NCBI GenBank assembly: GCA_026390115.1
Contig: JAPLGO010000027.1
Span: forward strand, 1-55,607
Length of the DNA: 55,607 nt
Origin: Campylobacterales bacterium
Lineage (GTDB): Bacteria > Campylobacterota > Campylobacteria > Campylobacterales > Sulfurimonadaceae
Direction of reading: 5' to 3'
Below are positions 8,414-15,605 of this stretch, piece by piece. The position numbers were made by a program, and so were the translations under genes. A model generated the notes under the pieces. That model was not told the origin of the DNA. It worked only from the letters and a program-made list of their open reading frames with translations, and searched no databases. How positions within the stretch are numbered: the first letter of the stretch is position 1; the number at the start of each line of letters is the position of its first letter.

Positions 8414-8757
8414 TTTGTTAGATATTTACATAATTTCATAACTACAAATCTTATATATTTCTTGGTTTAGCCAAAGTAGTCTCATAGTTTTTTAATAAAT
8501 AGGCATTAAAATATAAAAAAATAATTCTTATATTTTTTTTATAAAACGCATATCATTCTGCATTATATACAACAACAAGCCTAAAATAGGCACTTAAAAG
8601 CAATAAAATACTTACATCATTTATAACACACTTCTTTTATTACACAAAATAAACAACTTTTATATCGCACCAGCTGAGTAAGGTTAAATCATATGAGTCA
8701 GTATCATAAGTAACATTAGCGATACAAAATGTATTGACTAAAACAAAAGGTGTAAAC
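8414..8757. other. AT-rich intergenic stretch with one short hairpin
   Basis: About 340 bases without a credible gene. The only structure I see is a perfect inverted repeat GCCTA-AAA-TAGGC at 8579-8591, not followed by a T run, so it is more likely a binding site than a terminator. The stretch just before 8758 presumably holds the promoter of the five-gene run that begins there. Confidence 0.4.
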
Positions 8758-9021
8758 ATGAACAATAGATTGCTATTGAAAAAAAAGAAAACTCAGATAC
8801 AAGAGAGTGATTATTTACGACCAAATGAAGCAATGGAGCTGTTTAATATAAAGCGGAGTACTTTTTGGTATTGGGTATCTATAGGAAAAATACATACCAT
8901 TAAAAGAAGTGAACGAGTCACTACGGTATCGAAGCGAGAGCTTGATGAATTGTTTAACCCATCTATTAAAGATGAAATTGTTTCAAAAAAAACAAGAATA
9001 GCTCGAAGAAGAAAAAAATGA
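8758..9021 (+). CDS. AlpA/excisionase-like helix-turn-helix protein, copy 2
   Basis: An 87-aa protein. ATG 8758 follows AAAAGGTG at good spacing and is preferred over a TTG at 8734. After a Lys-rich start, residues about 20-70 repeat the AlpA-like fold of the other two copies: YLRPNEAMELFNIKRSTFWYW, then IHTIKRSERVTTVSKRELDELFNPS. The C-terminus ends in a run of Arg and Lys. Its stop codon overlaps the ATG of the repeat protein (ATGA), so the two are translationally coupled. It is a probable DNA-binding regulator or directionality factor of the island. Confidence 0.65.
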   Translation: MNNRLLLKKKKTQIQESDYLRPNEAMELFNIKRSTFWYWVSIGKIHTIKRSERVTTVSKRELDELFNPSIKDEIVSKKTRIARRRKK

Positions 9022-9587
9022 GTATTTCAACTTCACCTATTAAAGTTAAAGGATTCAACTCTTTACTTGTAAAAAAACAAAAACTTTCGGATAGTGAAAT
9101 GATAAAAATATATCTTGATAATTTGGCTAATCCTAACTACACTTCTCCTGACACAAAAAAGCACATTTCAAATAAAGTGCAATGCAGAAGAACAAATGGT
9201 CTATCGATAAAAAAGACTTCTTCTGTCAGAGAAAGATTGATGCAAAAAGGTAGCCAATATTTAACCATTAAGTCAGTGCACAACAAAAATGGTCTCAGGA
9301 GAGAAAGGAGTGGTTCGCTGATAAAAAAGAATTCTTTTGTCAGAGGAGGATTGATGCATAAAGACAAGCTATCTCAACTAAGATTTGGAATTCTCAAGAA
9401 GGGATATAGCAAAAATGGTCTTATGAGAGAAAGGAGTGGTTCACTGATAAAAAAGACTTCTTCTATCAGAGAAAGAGAATTCAACTTTATAATGCCCTCT
9501 GTATATAAGCCTTTTAAGGAAGCTAAAGAGGGAATAATAGGTGGGAAAGAAAGACAAAAAATGATAAAAGGAAAACAATATGTTTAA
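9018..9587 (+). CDS. Repeat-rich basic protein of unknown function
   Basis: A 189-aa, strongly basic protein starting in an ATGA overlap with the AlpA-like gene. It contains three copies of a repeat at residues about 60-76, 91-113 and 133-153, built around SLIKKTSS-[VI]-RERLM and, in copies 2 and 3, preceded by NGL-x-RERSG. The matching DNA repeats each contain an inverted repeat (for example CTGATA...TATCAG at 9444-9469). There is no membrane segment, enzyme motif or family I recognise. It could be a nucleic-acid-binding protein, or the DNA repeats rather than the protein may be the functional part. The tight coupling to genes on both sides supports it being translated. Confidence 0.5.
   Translation: MSISTSPIKVKGFNSLLVKKQKLSDSEMIKIYLDNLANPNYTSPDTKKHISNKVQCRRTNGLSIKKTSSVRERLMQKGSQYLTIKSVHNKNGLRRERSGSLIKKNSFVRGGLMHKDKLSQLRFGILKKGYSKNGLMRERSGSLIKKTSSIREREFNFIMPSVYKPFKEAKEGIIGGKERQKMIKGKQYV
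9195..9476 (+). repeat. Three DNA repeats with internal inverted repeats
   Basis: Three related units start near 9195, 9285 and 9412. The most similar pair (units 2 and 3) share AGAGAAAGGAGTGGTTC, one variable base, then CTGATAAAAAAGA, and a TCAGAG after a short T/C-rich part. Within each unit, CTGATA and TATCAG/TGTCAG can pair to form a stem. The spacing is irregular (90 and 127 bases) and the copies lie in a reading frame, so this is not a CRISPR array. Confidence 0.6.
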
Positions 9588-9792
9588 CATAGACAAAGAA
9601 CAAGAGAGTTTACAGATAACACAAGAGTGGCTGAGAGCTAGAGATGTTATTGAACTTTACCCTATTTGTAAGGCAACGCTGTGGGGATGGGCTAAAATAG
9701 GGAGAGTTACTCCAATCAAAGTTAGTTCAAGAGTTACAGTTTTTTCAGCTGTAGAGATTAGGAACTTATTTAAGCATGGTATAAACTTATGA
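9580..9792 (+). CDS. AlpA/excisionase-like helix-turn-helix protein, copy 3
   Basis: A 70-aa protein. ATG 9580 follows AAAAGGAAAA and overlaps the end of the repeat protein by eight bases. Residues about 15-65 are the AlpA-like fold: WLRARDVIELYPICKATLWGW, then RVTPIKVSSRVTVFSAVEIRNLF. It is the most typical AlpA/Xis-sized member of the three relatives and lacks the basic C-terminal tail. Its stop overlaps the next start (ATGA). Likely role: excision factor or transcriptional regulator of the island. Confidence 0.68.
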   Translation: MFNIDKEQESLQITQEWLRARDVIELYPICKATLWGWAKIGRVTPIKVSSRVTVFSAVEIRNLFKHGINL

Positions 9793-10274
9793 GACGAACG
9801 ATTACTAAATATTTTAAAGCCAAAGGTTTAAAAATGTCCAAACAAAGTATTACTGATAACAGTTTTCCTGACTTTATACCTCCCACAATAAAAGAAATAA
9901 GGAGAAATGCTTGTAAATATGCAAAATTTTACACTGATGAGGAGATTGAAGAAATTATCTATTTATTTGAAGATAGACAGACTATTATGAATAATTTATG
10001 GAAGTTATTCACATCTACAAAAATAGAGGAAGAGACAAATAATATTTTGGGTAAAGTCACTTTCAGTAGCAGACAATTAAATAAGATATTTTTCAATATT
10101 TTAAAAGTTTTGCCAACAACAAAGTATATTTCTAATTATTTAAAATACCAAATTGTATATTCTAAATATGTAAGAGATGTATATGCAAATGGTTACTTAG
10201 AGCATGAAAATATAAAATATGGTTCCATAGAGCACTATGAAAGATATGGAAAAACTATTATAAAAGGTGAGTGA
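9789..10274 (+). CDS. Unknown 161-aa island protein
   Basis: The gene begins in an ATGA overlap with the AlpA-like gene before it and ends just before a gene on the opposite strand. The product is 161 aa, mostly helical by composition, rich in Lys, Glu, Ile and Tyr, without a signal peptide, membrane helix or catalytic motif I can see. A second ATG lies at codon 16, but the overlap makes the first the better choice. It is the last gene of the run that begins at 8758. Its function is unknown; by position it could be a replication or packaging-related accessory of the island. Confidence 0.6.
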   Translation: MRRTITKYFKAKGLKMSKQSITDNSFPDFIPPTIKEIRRNACKYAKFYTDEEIEEIIYLFEDRQTIMNNLWKLFTSTKIEEETNNILGKVTFSSRQLNKIFFNILKVLPTTKYISNYLKYQIVYSKYVRDVYANGYLEHENIKYGSIEHYERYGKTIIKGE

Positions 10275-10276
10275 GG

Positions 10277-10459
10277 TTAAGCTTTGAATTTATCCTGTAA
10301 TTCTTTAGCTTTTTCATAAGACACTCTACTCTGCTCGACTATCTCATCAAATGCAAAGCCTTTTATAACTATTTCATATAGTTTAGGCTTTTGCTTTCTC
10401 CAATTTCTTATAGTGACAGTTGTCACTCCTAACAAGCCTGCCATGTCTCTTTGCGTCAT
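10277..10459 (-). CDS. Small helix-turn-helix protein divergent from the helicase operon
   Basis: A 60-aa protein whose first 25 residues read as a helix-turn-helix (MTQRDMAGLLGVTTVTIRNW), followed by a conserved-looking KPKLYEIVIKG and a helical tail. Similar small HTH proteins are common in mobile elements of Campylobacterota, as far as I recall. It is transcribed away from the helicase gene, with a 155-base shared gap containing a 15-bp inverted repeat over the putative helicase promoter. It is thus a good candidate for a local repressor of that operon. This regulatory role is inferred from position. Confidence 0.65.
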   Translation of the reverse strand: MTQRDMAGLLGVTTVTIRNWRKQKPKLYEIVIKGFAFDEIVEQSRVSYEKAKELQDKFKA

Positions 10460-10544
10460 TTTTTTTAGCCTTTTTAAGCAAAAATATACGCATTAACAAC
10501 TAAGTACACAACAGAATAAATATTAATCTTTTTTTATAAAATAT

Positions 10545-10559
10545 AGTAAATATTTTACT
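10545..10559. promoter_or_regulatory. Inverted repeat, candidate operator for the helicase operon
   Basis: AGTAAA-TAT-TTTACT is a perfect 6+3+6 inverted repeat. It covers the expected -35 position of a promoter whose extended -10 (TG-A-TATAGT) is at 10566-10574, so a protein bound here would block transcription. The divergent small HTH protein is the obvious candidate ligand. Confidence 0.45.
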
Positions 10560-10565
10560 CTTATC

Positions 10566-10574
10566 TGATATAGT
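10566..10574 (+). promoter_or_regulatory. Candidate extended -10 promoter of the helicase operon
   Basis: TGATATAGT fits an extended -10 element (TG, one base, TATAGT). Transcription would start near 10581 and give a leader of about 35 bases before the TTG start codon at 10615. The AAAAAGGAAA ribosome site lies within that leader. Confidence 0.4.
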
Positions 10575-10614
10575 AGTTAATTATTATCTATTAATATCAT
10601 AAAAAGGAAAGTAG

Positions 10615-13600
10615 TTGAATTTAAAAATAGATACAAAAAAATCACACAGTAAAGAGATAGAAGAATTTTTAAGATTAAAGGATAAAAAATCAGGTCAGAG
10701 AAAATATCAGATTGAAGCTTATGATAGTTTAAATGATAAATTACTAAATGATGATTCAAGGATAGCGGGATTGTTAGTTTTACCTACAGGTGGAGGCAAA
10801 ACAAGAGTAGCAGTAAGCTGGGCTTTGGATAAAGCGGTAAATCAAGGATACAAAGTCTTATGGATAGCTCACAGACATATGTTACTAGAGCAAGCATATC
10901 ATGCATTTTATAAATTTTCTGGATTGGTTGACAAAGATAAGTTGCAAATCAAAATCGTATCAGGTAAAAATAATCATTCAAATCCAAAAGAGATAAATTA
11001 TAAAGAAGATGACATTGTTATAGCCATGATTGATTCTCTAAGAAACAAGAAATTGTTAAGAGAAAAATTCAAGAATATAGACAAATTACTGGTGATTGTT
11101 GATGAAGCGCATCATGCCCAAGCAGATACATATTATGATTGGCTAGGTATTTTAGATGAAAAATCAGATAAAAATTCTGGTTGGTTTAGAAAACAATACA
11201 GAGATAACAAGATAAAAAAGCTGAAAATATTAGGTCTTACAGCTACACCAATAAATTCAAATAGCAGAAAAGAAGAAAAGCTAAAAGCAATTTTCGATGG
11301 TAAACAAGCATTATTTAAAATAAATACATCTGAATTAATGAAATTAGGAATATTAAGTAGACCTATATTGAATCAAATATCAACAGAGTCTTTAGTGGAT
11401 ATGGATGCTAAAAATCTTGAGGGAACAAAGCAACAAGTAGAAGATAGTCTCAATAAGCAATTAGCAGAAAATGCAGATAGAAATCATTTTATTATTGAAA
11501 CATATAAAAAATCATATCAAGATGGGAAGAAAACATTAATATTCGCAGTTAATAGAAAGCATGCAGATATATTGCAGGGGTTTTTTAAGCAAGATGGATT
11601 TGAGTGTGAAACAGTTTACAGCGGTAAGGATTATTCTAAAGAAGAAGGTTATGATAAAAAAACCAACAATGATGAAATCATAGATAAATTCAGAAAAGAA
11701 GACAGTGGATTAAACATCTTAATAAATGTGGGTATCTTAACAGAGGGTAGCGATATCCCAAATATTCAAAATCTTTTCATTACAAGAATTGTCGGTAGTG
11801 AAACACTTTACACACAAATGATTGGTAGAGCGTTAAGGGGATTATCTTCTGGGGGTACGAAATATGCAAACATCGTAACATTTGAGGATAACATAAAAAA
11901 TTATTCTAATATTTTATCTTTAAAAGATATATTAGCTGATGGAGGCTGGGAGCCTGATGATATTTCAGAAAAATCATTAAAAGATATAGATGTTTGGAAT
12001 GATAAAAAATATTCAATTATCCAAATTCAAGATATTTTGATGAAAGCTCACGAAAAGCTTGATGAAGATGGCTTTGTCAAAAGAAAATATCGATACAAAA
12101 TGTTAAGTTTAGAAAAATTAAAAAATTTTAATTTAAATGAAGATACAGAAGAGAATAAAAAATGTTGCTATATTCTTGCACAAAGAGATATGAGAAAAAA
12201 AACAAATGATTGGAATTTTGAGAGAAAAGAGCAGTTTAGCTTTGTTACTAATGAGAAAAGTGATTTCATAGAATATGATGAAACAAAGGAAGATTTTTAC
12301 TTTATTACTCAAAAAGAAGATATACGGCTTCCTAGGTTAGAGACAAGATATTTTCAAAAATATTATAATGAAATAAGAACAAATTCTAATTTTGGAGATG
12401 CTGAAATATTGCCAAGCTATGGTATTCCAGTTGGAGAGTATGAGCTAAGGGATTTTGAAGATAATATTATTGATAGAATTCCTGTATTTAAGTATCAGCA
12501 AAATAGTTATAAAAGATTTTTAGATGCATATTCTAACAACAACGACATCATCTATTCGAATAATATTAAGTCCGTTAAGGATAGCTATTTTTCAGAAGCA
12601 AATAATTTCATAGCTGTGAGTGAAAGAGCTTTATCTAATTTAATCAATCGTTTAAAAGAGCATTCCGTATATGAGTTTATAGAATATGAGTTTGATAGAA
12701 TGGATGAGGTAGAAGATTTTATTGAAAATTTAGCAAGAAGATGGGCTAACAAAGAAGAATTTAATTTAGACACTCAATATGATAATAATGAATCTACACA
12801 GAGTATATATTCTAGAAAAGCATTTAGAGATGAGGTGCAGTCTAGAGCGGATATAATCAATGGCTATGAAGAGGAAGCAGGCAAGATTGTTACAATAGAA
12901 AGAGAATGGCTAAAATTAGAGCGTTTCACATATAGAAAGGATGATGAATTCAACAAAATTCATGACATTAGTAAAATTTACAATTCAGCATCTAAATTAG
13001 TTTGTAAAAATTTAAATTATGAAACAGAAATATTGAAATTCTCTCCAAAAGAAGCTCAATGGTCAAAGAAAGCATATAAAAGCTATATGGGCACTGCTAA
13101 TGGAATTAATATTTATACAAAACATATCGAAGATAAATCACAAATTATTGTCAATAGTATCTTATGTTCTAAATCTATTCCAAGCTTTGTTGTTGAATAT
13201 ATTATGTATCACGAAATGTTGCATTTTGAATTAAGAGCTGGACATACTCCTGAATTTAGAAAATTTGAAGCAATGCATCCTCATCATGCAGAAGCACAAC
13301 AAATTTTAGCTGAAGTGAGTGATTGGATTGATAATTTTTATGATGACAATTATAGATTATATAGTCTTGAACAATATACAATCGTAGAGGCGAAGAAGCT
13401 AATAGAGGAAAAAAAGTTAATATTGCCATCAATAAAAGAGTTAAGCATATTGTGTAGCACAGATGCTAAATTTCATTATAAAAATATTAAAGAAAATGAT
13501 GTCAGATGGTTTTTATCAAATGATTTGATATATGGATATTCATCATATACAATTCCAAGTGATTGTACGGAAAAACAAGTTATGCTAATGTCAAAAAATT

Positions 13601-13620
13601 TAGTACAGGACAATATTTAA
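10615..13620 (+). CDS. DEAH-box SF2 helicase with C-terminal SprT-like metallopeptidase domain
   Basis: A 1001-aa protein starting at TTG 10615 behind AAAAAGGAAA. The N-terminal half is a superfamily 2 helicase/translocase: QRKYQIEA (Q-like), Walker A LPTGGGKTR (56-64), DEAH (163-166), TATP (209-212), and motif VI QMIGRALRG (401-409). A middle region (about 440-700) is acidic and unassigned. Residues about 790-920 contain HEMLH (866-870), then GHTPEF with H877. This matches the HExxH...GHxPEF zinc-binding pattern of SprT/SPRTN proteases, which cut DNA-bound proteins. All core motifs are intact. It heads a four-gene run with a one-base gap to the EVE-HNH nuclease gene. Inferred role: the motor and protease of a DNA-targeting defence system. 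A general repair function is the alternative. Confidence 0.9.
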   Translation: MNLKIDTKKSHSKEIEEFLRLKDKKSGQRKYQIEAYDSLNDKLLNDDSRIAGLLVLPTGGGKTRVAVSWALDKAVNQGYKVLWIAHRHMLLEQAYHAFYKFSGLVDKDKLQIKIVSGKNNHSNPKEINYKEDDIVIAMIDSLRNKKLLREKFKNIDKLLVIVDEAHHAQADTYYDWLGILDEKSDKNSGWFRKQYRDNKIKKLKILGLTATPINSNSRKEEKLKAIFDGKQALFKINTSELMKLGILSRPILNQISTESLVDMDAKNLEGTKQQVEDSLNKQLAENADRNHFIIETYKKSYQDGKKTLIFAVNRKHADILQGFFKQDGFECETVYSGKDYSKEEGYDKKTNNDEIIDKFRKEDSGLNILINVGILTEGSDIPNIQNLFITRIVGSETLYTQMIGRALRGLSSGGTKYANIVTFEDNIKNYSNILSLKDILADGGWEPDDISEKSLKDIDVWNDKKYSIIQIQDILMKAHEKLDEDGFVKRKYRYKMLSLEKLKNFNLNEDTEENKKCCYILAQRDMRKKTNDWNFERKEQFSFVTNEKSDFIEYDETKEDFYFITQKEDIRLPRLETRYFQKYYNEIRTNSNFGDAEILPSYGIPVGEYELRDFEDNIIDRIPVFKYQQNSYKRFLDAYSNNNDIIYSNNIKSVKDSYFSEANNFIAVSERALSNLINRLKEHSVYEFIEYEFDRMDEVEDFIENLARRWANKEEFNLDTQYDNNESTQSIYSRKAFRDEVQSRADIINGYEEEAGKIVTIEREWLKLERFTYRKDDEFNKIHDISKIYNSASKLVCKNLNYETEILKFSPKEAQWSKKAYKSYMGTANGINIYTKHIEDKSQIIVNSILCSKSIPSFVVEYIMYHEMLHFELRAGHTPEFRKFEAMHPHHAEAQQILAEVSDWIDNFYDDNYRLYSLEQYTIVEAKKLIEEKKLILPSIKELSILCSTDAKFHYKNIKENDVRWFLSNDLIYGYSSYTIPSDCTEKQVMLMSKNLVQDNI

Positions 13621-13621
13621 A

Positions 13622-14488
13622 ATGGAAAAAGAAAATTATTTATATCTAATGTGTAATCCTGATAAGTGGTTTGGAGAAAAACATTTAGACAATTATAAAA
13701 CAAATGATATTTTGTACAATCTTTCATCTCATGCGTGGAGTGTTAGCCATTTAAAAAACATCCATATAGGTATGCTAGGCATATTAAAGGTCAGCAGGGA
13801 TGATAGAGCTATCGATTTACTAAAGAAGCATAATGTGGCTAAGCTAGAGAGTGGTATATATGCTACCTTTGAAGTAATTGATTTCATTCCTGATAGAATA
13901 GATGGAAAAGTGACAATAAAGATAGTTGATAATTTTTTTCATCAAAATAGAATACTCAATAAAGAAAAGACAAAAGAAATTCTAGGCGATAAATATAATG
14001 CTCAGAGCCAAGGGTATATTCATAAGAGTATATATGATTTAGTATATGAAAATGTGCAAGCAATCACATATATTGATTTGCCAAAGCTAAGAAAAAATCT
14101 CATAGTCCAAGAAGCTGTAGAAGTATATCCGAGAGATGAGGAAGAGAAAAGGGAAGCTTTAATTTTGGCAAAGTACAAATGTGAGCTAGAAGAAAATCAT
14201 ATGACATTTACATCTAACGCAACAAGTGAAAATTATGTAGAGGGTCATCATCTTATACCTATTAGCCAATATGTCCACTTTGATAATGATGTGGATGTAA
14301 GAGCCAATATTGTTTCTCTTTGCCCAACTTGTCATAGAATGTTGCATTATGGTGAAAAAGAAGAAGTGCACAATGCTTTATCAGCTCTATATTCAAAACG
14401 GATAAATCGTTTAAAGAAAGTTAATTTAGATATTTCACTAGAAAAATTACATACATATTACAAAAGCAATGAAGTATGCAAAAATTAA
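13622..14488 (+). CDS. EVE-like domain plus HNH endonuclease
   Basis: A 288-aa protein. The C-terminal third is an HNH nuclease: C187, YVEGHHLIP with H209/H210, N229 (in ANIVSLCPTCHRMLHYG), C234, C237, H238 and H242. The N-terminal part (about 1-95) has the pattern of an EVE/PUA-fold domain: YLYLMCNPDKW, AWSVSHLKNIHIGMLGILKV and SGIYATFEVIDF. EVE domains read modified bases, and EVE-HNH proteins are known modification-dependent restriction enzymes. The EVE call was made by eye and is less certain than the HNH call. The gene starts one base after the helicase stop and overlaps the next gene by 13 bases. It probably cuts DNA recognised or processed by the helicase. Confidence 0.85.
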   Translation: MEKENYLYLMCNPDKWFGEKHLDNYKTNDILYNLSSHAWSVSHLKNIHIGMLGILKVSRDDRAIDLLKKHNVAKLESGIYATFEVIDFIPDRIDGKVTIKIVDNFFHQNRILNKEKTKEILGDKYNAQSQGYIHKSIYDLVYENVQAITYIDLPKLRKNLIVQEAVEVYPRDEEEKREALILAKYKCELEENHMTFTSNATSENYVEGHHLIPISQYVHFDNDVDVRANIVSLCPTCHRMLHYGEKEEVHNALSALYSKRINRLKKVNLDISLEKLHTYYKSNEVCKN

Positions 14489-14901
14489 AACAATTCATGA
14501 ACTCTAGCGGCGTGCACAGCCACAATCAAAATGAAATATTAAGGATGATAGAAGGTCATAATTTAAATGTACTATCGGAAGAAGATTTTATTAACGCACT
14601 AAGCTATGGAGAGGAAATAATAACTGTAAATATTTCAAGAGAATATGCAAAAGAAAAAAATGAAAACTTTCAGCATGTAACAGATTATATAAAAAACTCT
14701 AAAGCAATAATTTCAATACTTGAAATAAATAACGCTGATGAGCTTGAAGAAGATGATAAGTTAATGATGAAATATATTTGTGACAATTCTAATATTGATG
14801 CTTTGTGCTTTCTCGATTATAGGCTTGTAGCAGATATCTCTGAGGCTAGAATCATGTTCCTCTTTGCTGGATATAAAAAAGGAGTAGCATGCAAAAATTA
14901 A
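14476..14901 (+). CDS. Protein resembling an isolated FtsZ C-terminal domain, copy A
   Basis: A 141-aa protein that starts inside the nuclease gene (13-base overlap, shared ATGCAAAAATTAA). It is a diverged duplicate of the next gene: both begin MQKL-x-x-[FL]-M-N, continue with EILR and LSEEDFI-x-AL, and end with an F-x-x-GYK segment. The layout (MQKLKQFMNSSGV; AIISILEINNADELEEDDKLM; DALCFLDYRLVADISEARIMFLFAGY as separate blocks) resembles the two-layer C-terminal domain of FtsZ (ADVKTVMSEMG; GVLVNITGG; IFGxxxDPxLxDxVxVTxIATG). No GTPase domain is present. The function is unknown; it might contact FtsZ or form filaments, but that is speculation. Confidence 0.7.
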   Translation: MQKLKQFMNSSGVHSHNQNEILRMIEGHNLNVLSEEDFINALSYGEEIITVNISREYAKEKNENFQHVTDYIKNSKAIISILEINNADELEEDDKLMMKYICDNSNIDALCFLDYRLVADISEARIMFLFAGYKKGVACKN

Positions 14902-15605
14902 GTCATTTAATGAATCCCCTCAACATACCATATGCAGCTCAACTAGAAATATTAAGAGTTACAGGGGATACACTTTTTATGCTTTCAGAAGAAGATTTTA
15001 TTGAAGCATTAGAGGTTGAAGGTGAAATAATGACACTGAGACTTTCGGAATATGATTTGCAACAAGAAAATGAAAATAATCAGAGCATTAAAGGTTATGT
15101 GATAAATTCACAATCTATCCTTATTGTTTTTGAATCGCTTGATGAAGTAGTGTCAAAAGAAAATGAATTATTTATGGATTATATTTACGAAAATACTAAA
15201 GATGATACTACTGTAAAATTCGGTCTTTTAATAGTTCCTAGACTTTCTGAAGTACCTATATCGTTGCTTCTTACCGGCTACAAAGAGAATGAAGACATTA
15301 AATTATCATGTGGCAATAATTATATATTTTTTTGGACAGAACAGCAAACTTATTGCATGCAACAGTTTAAAGAGATGAGAGAGCGAATTTCTAAAAAAGT
15401 TGATGTAGATGTAAAAAGTATCAGACTGTTAAGCGACTCATATAATTCAAAAAATATGGTACAAGCATTTGATGTTAAAAATGACATGGCGCTTAAAGCT
15501 TTTGAGTTTAATCACAGTACAAAAGAAGAATTTAATATTTTTATAGAGAAATTAGAAAATTTGTTGATAGATTTTTATTCCTCAAGTGTTGATTTAAGAG
15601 ATTAA
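14889..15605 (+). CDS. Protein resembling an FtsZ C-terminal domain with extra C-terminal domain, copy B
   Basis: A 238-aa protein and the last gene of the operon. It overlaps copy A by 13 bases with the same ATGCAAAAATTAA junction. Residues 1-130 are related to copy A and fit the FtsZ C-terminal pattern better: MQKLSHLMNPLNIPYAAQ, SQSILIVFESLDEV, then VKFGLLIVPRLSEVPISLLL ending in TGYKE. Residues 135-238 are an extra domain of unknown fold, starting CGNNYIFFWTEQQ and ending with a helical segment. There are no catalytic motifs. Coupled translation with the nuclease and copy A implies a fixed ratio, as for subunits of one complex. Confidence 0.72.
   Translation: MQKLSHLMNPLNIPYAAQLEILRVTGDTLFMLSEEDFIEALEVEGEIMTLRLSEYDLQQENENNQSIKGYVINSQSILIVFESLDEVVSKENELFMDYIYENTKDDTTVKFGLLIVPRLSEVPISLLLTGYKENEDIKLSCGNNYIFFWTEQQTYCMQQFKEMRERISKKVDVDVKSIRLLSDSYNSKNMVQAFDVKNDMALKAFEFNHSTKEEFNIFIEKLENLLIDFYSSSVDLRD

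Noticed and set aside
8579-8591. GCCTA-AAA-TAGGC hairpin as a terminator
   Set aside because: The stem is only five base pairs and is not followed by a T run; it lies more than 150 bases after the nearest upstream gene.
9137-9367. 76-aa frame on the minus strand, antisense to the repeat protein
   Set aside because: It mirrors the repeat units, has no ribosome site, and lies inside a coupled plus-strand operon.
9195-9476. Possible CRISPR array in the repeated stretch
   Set aside because: There are only three imperfect units, spacing is irregular (90 and 127 bases), the units are in a coding frame, and there is no cas gene nearby.
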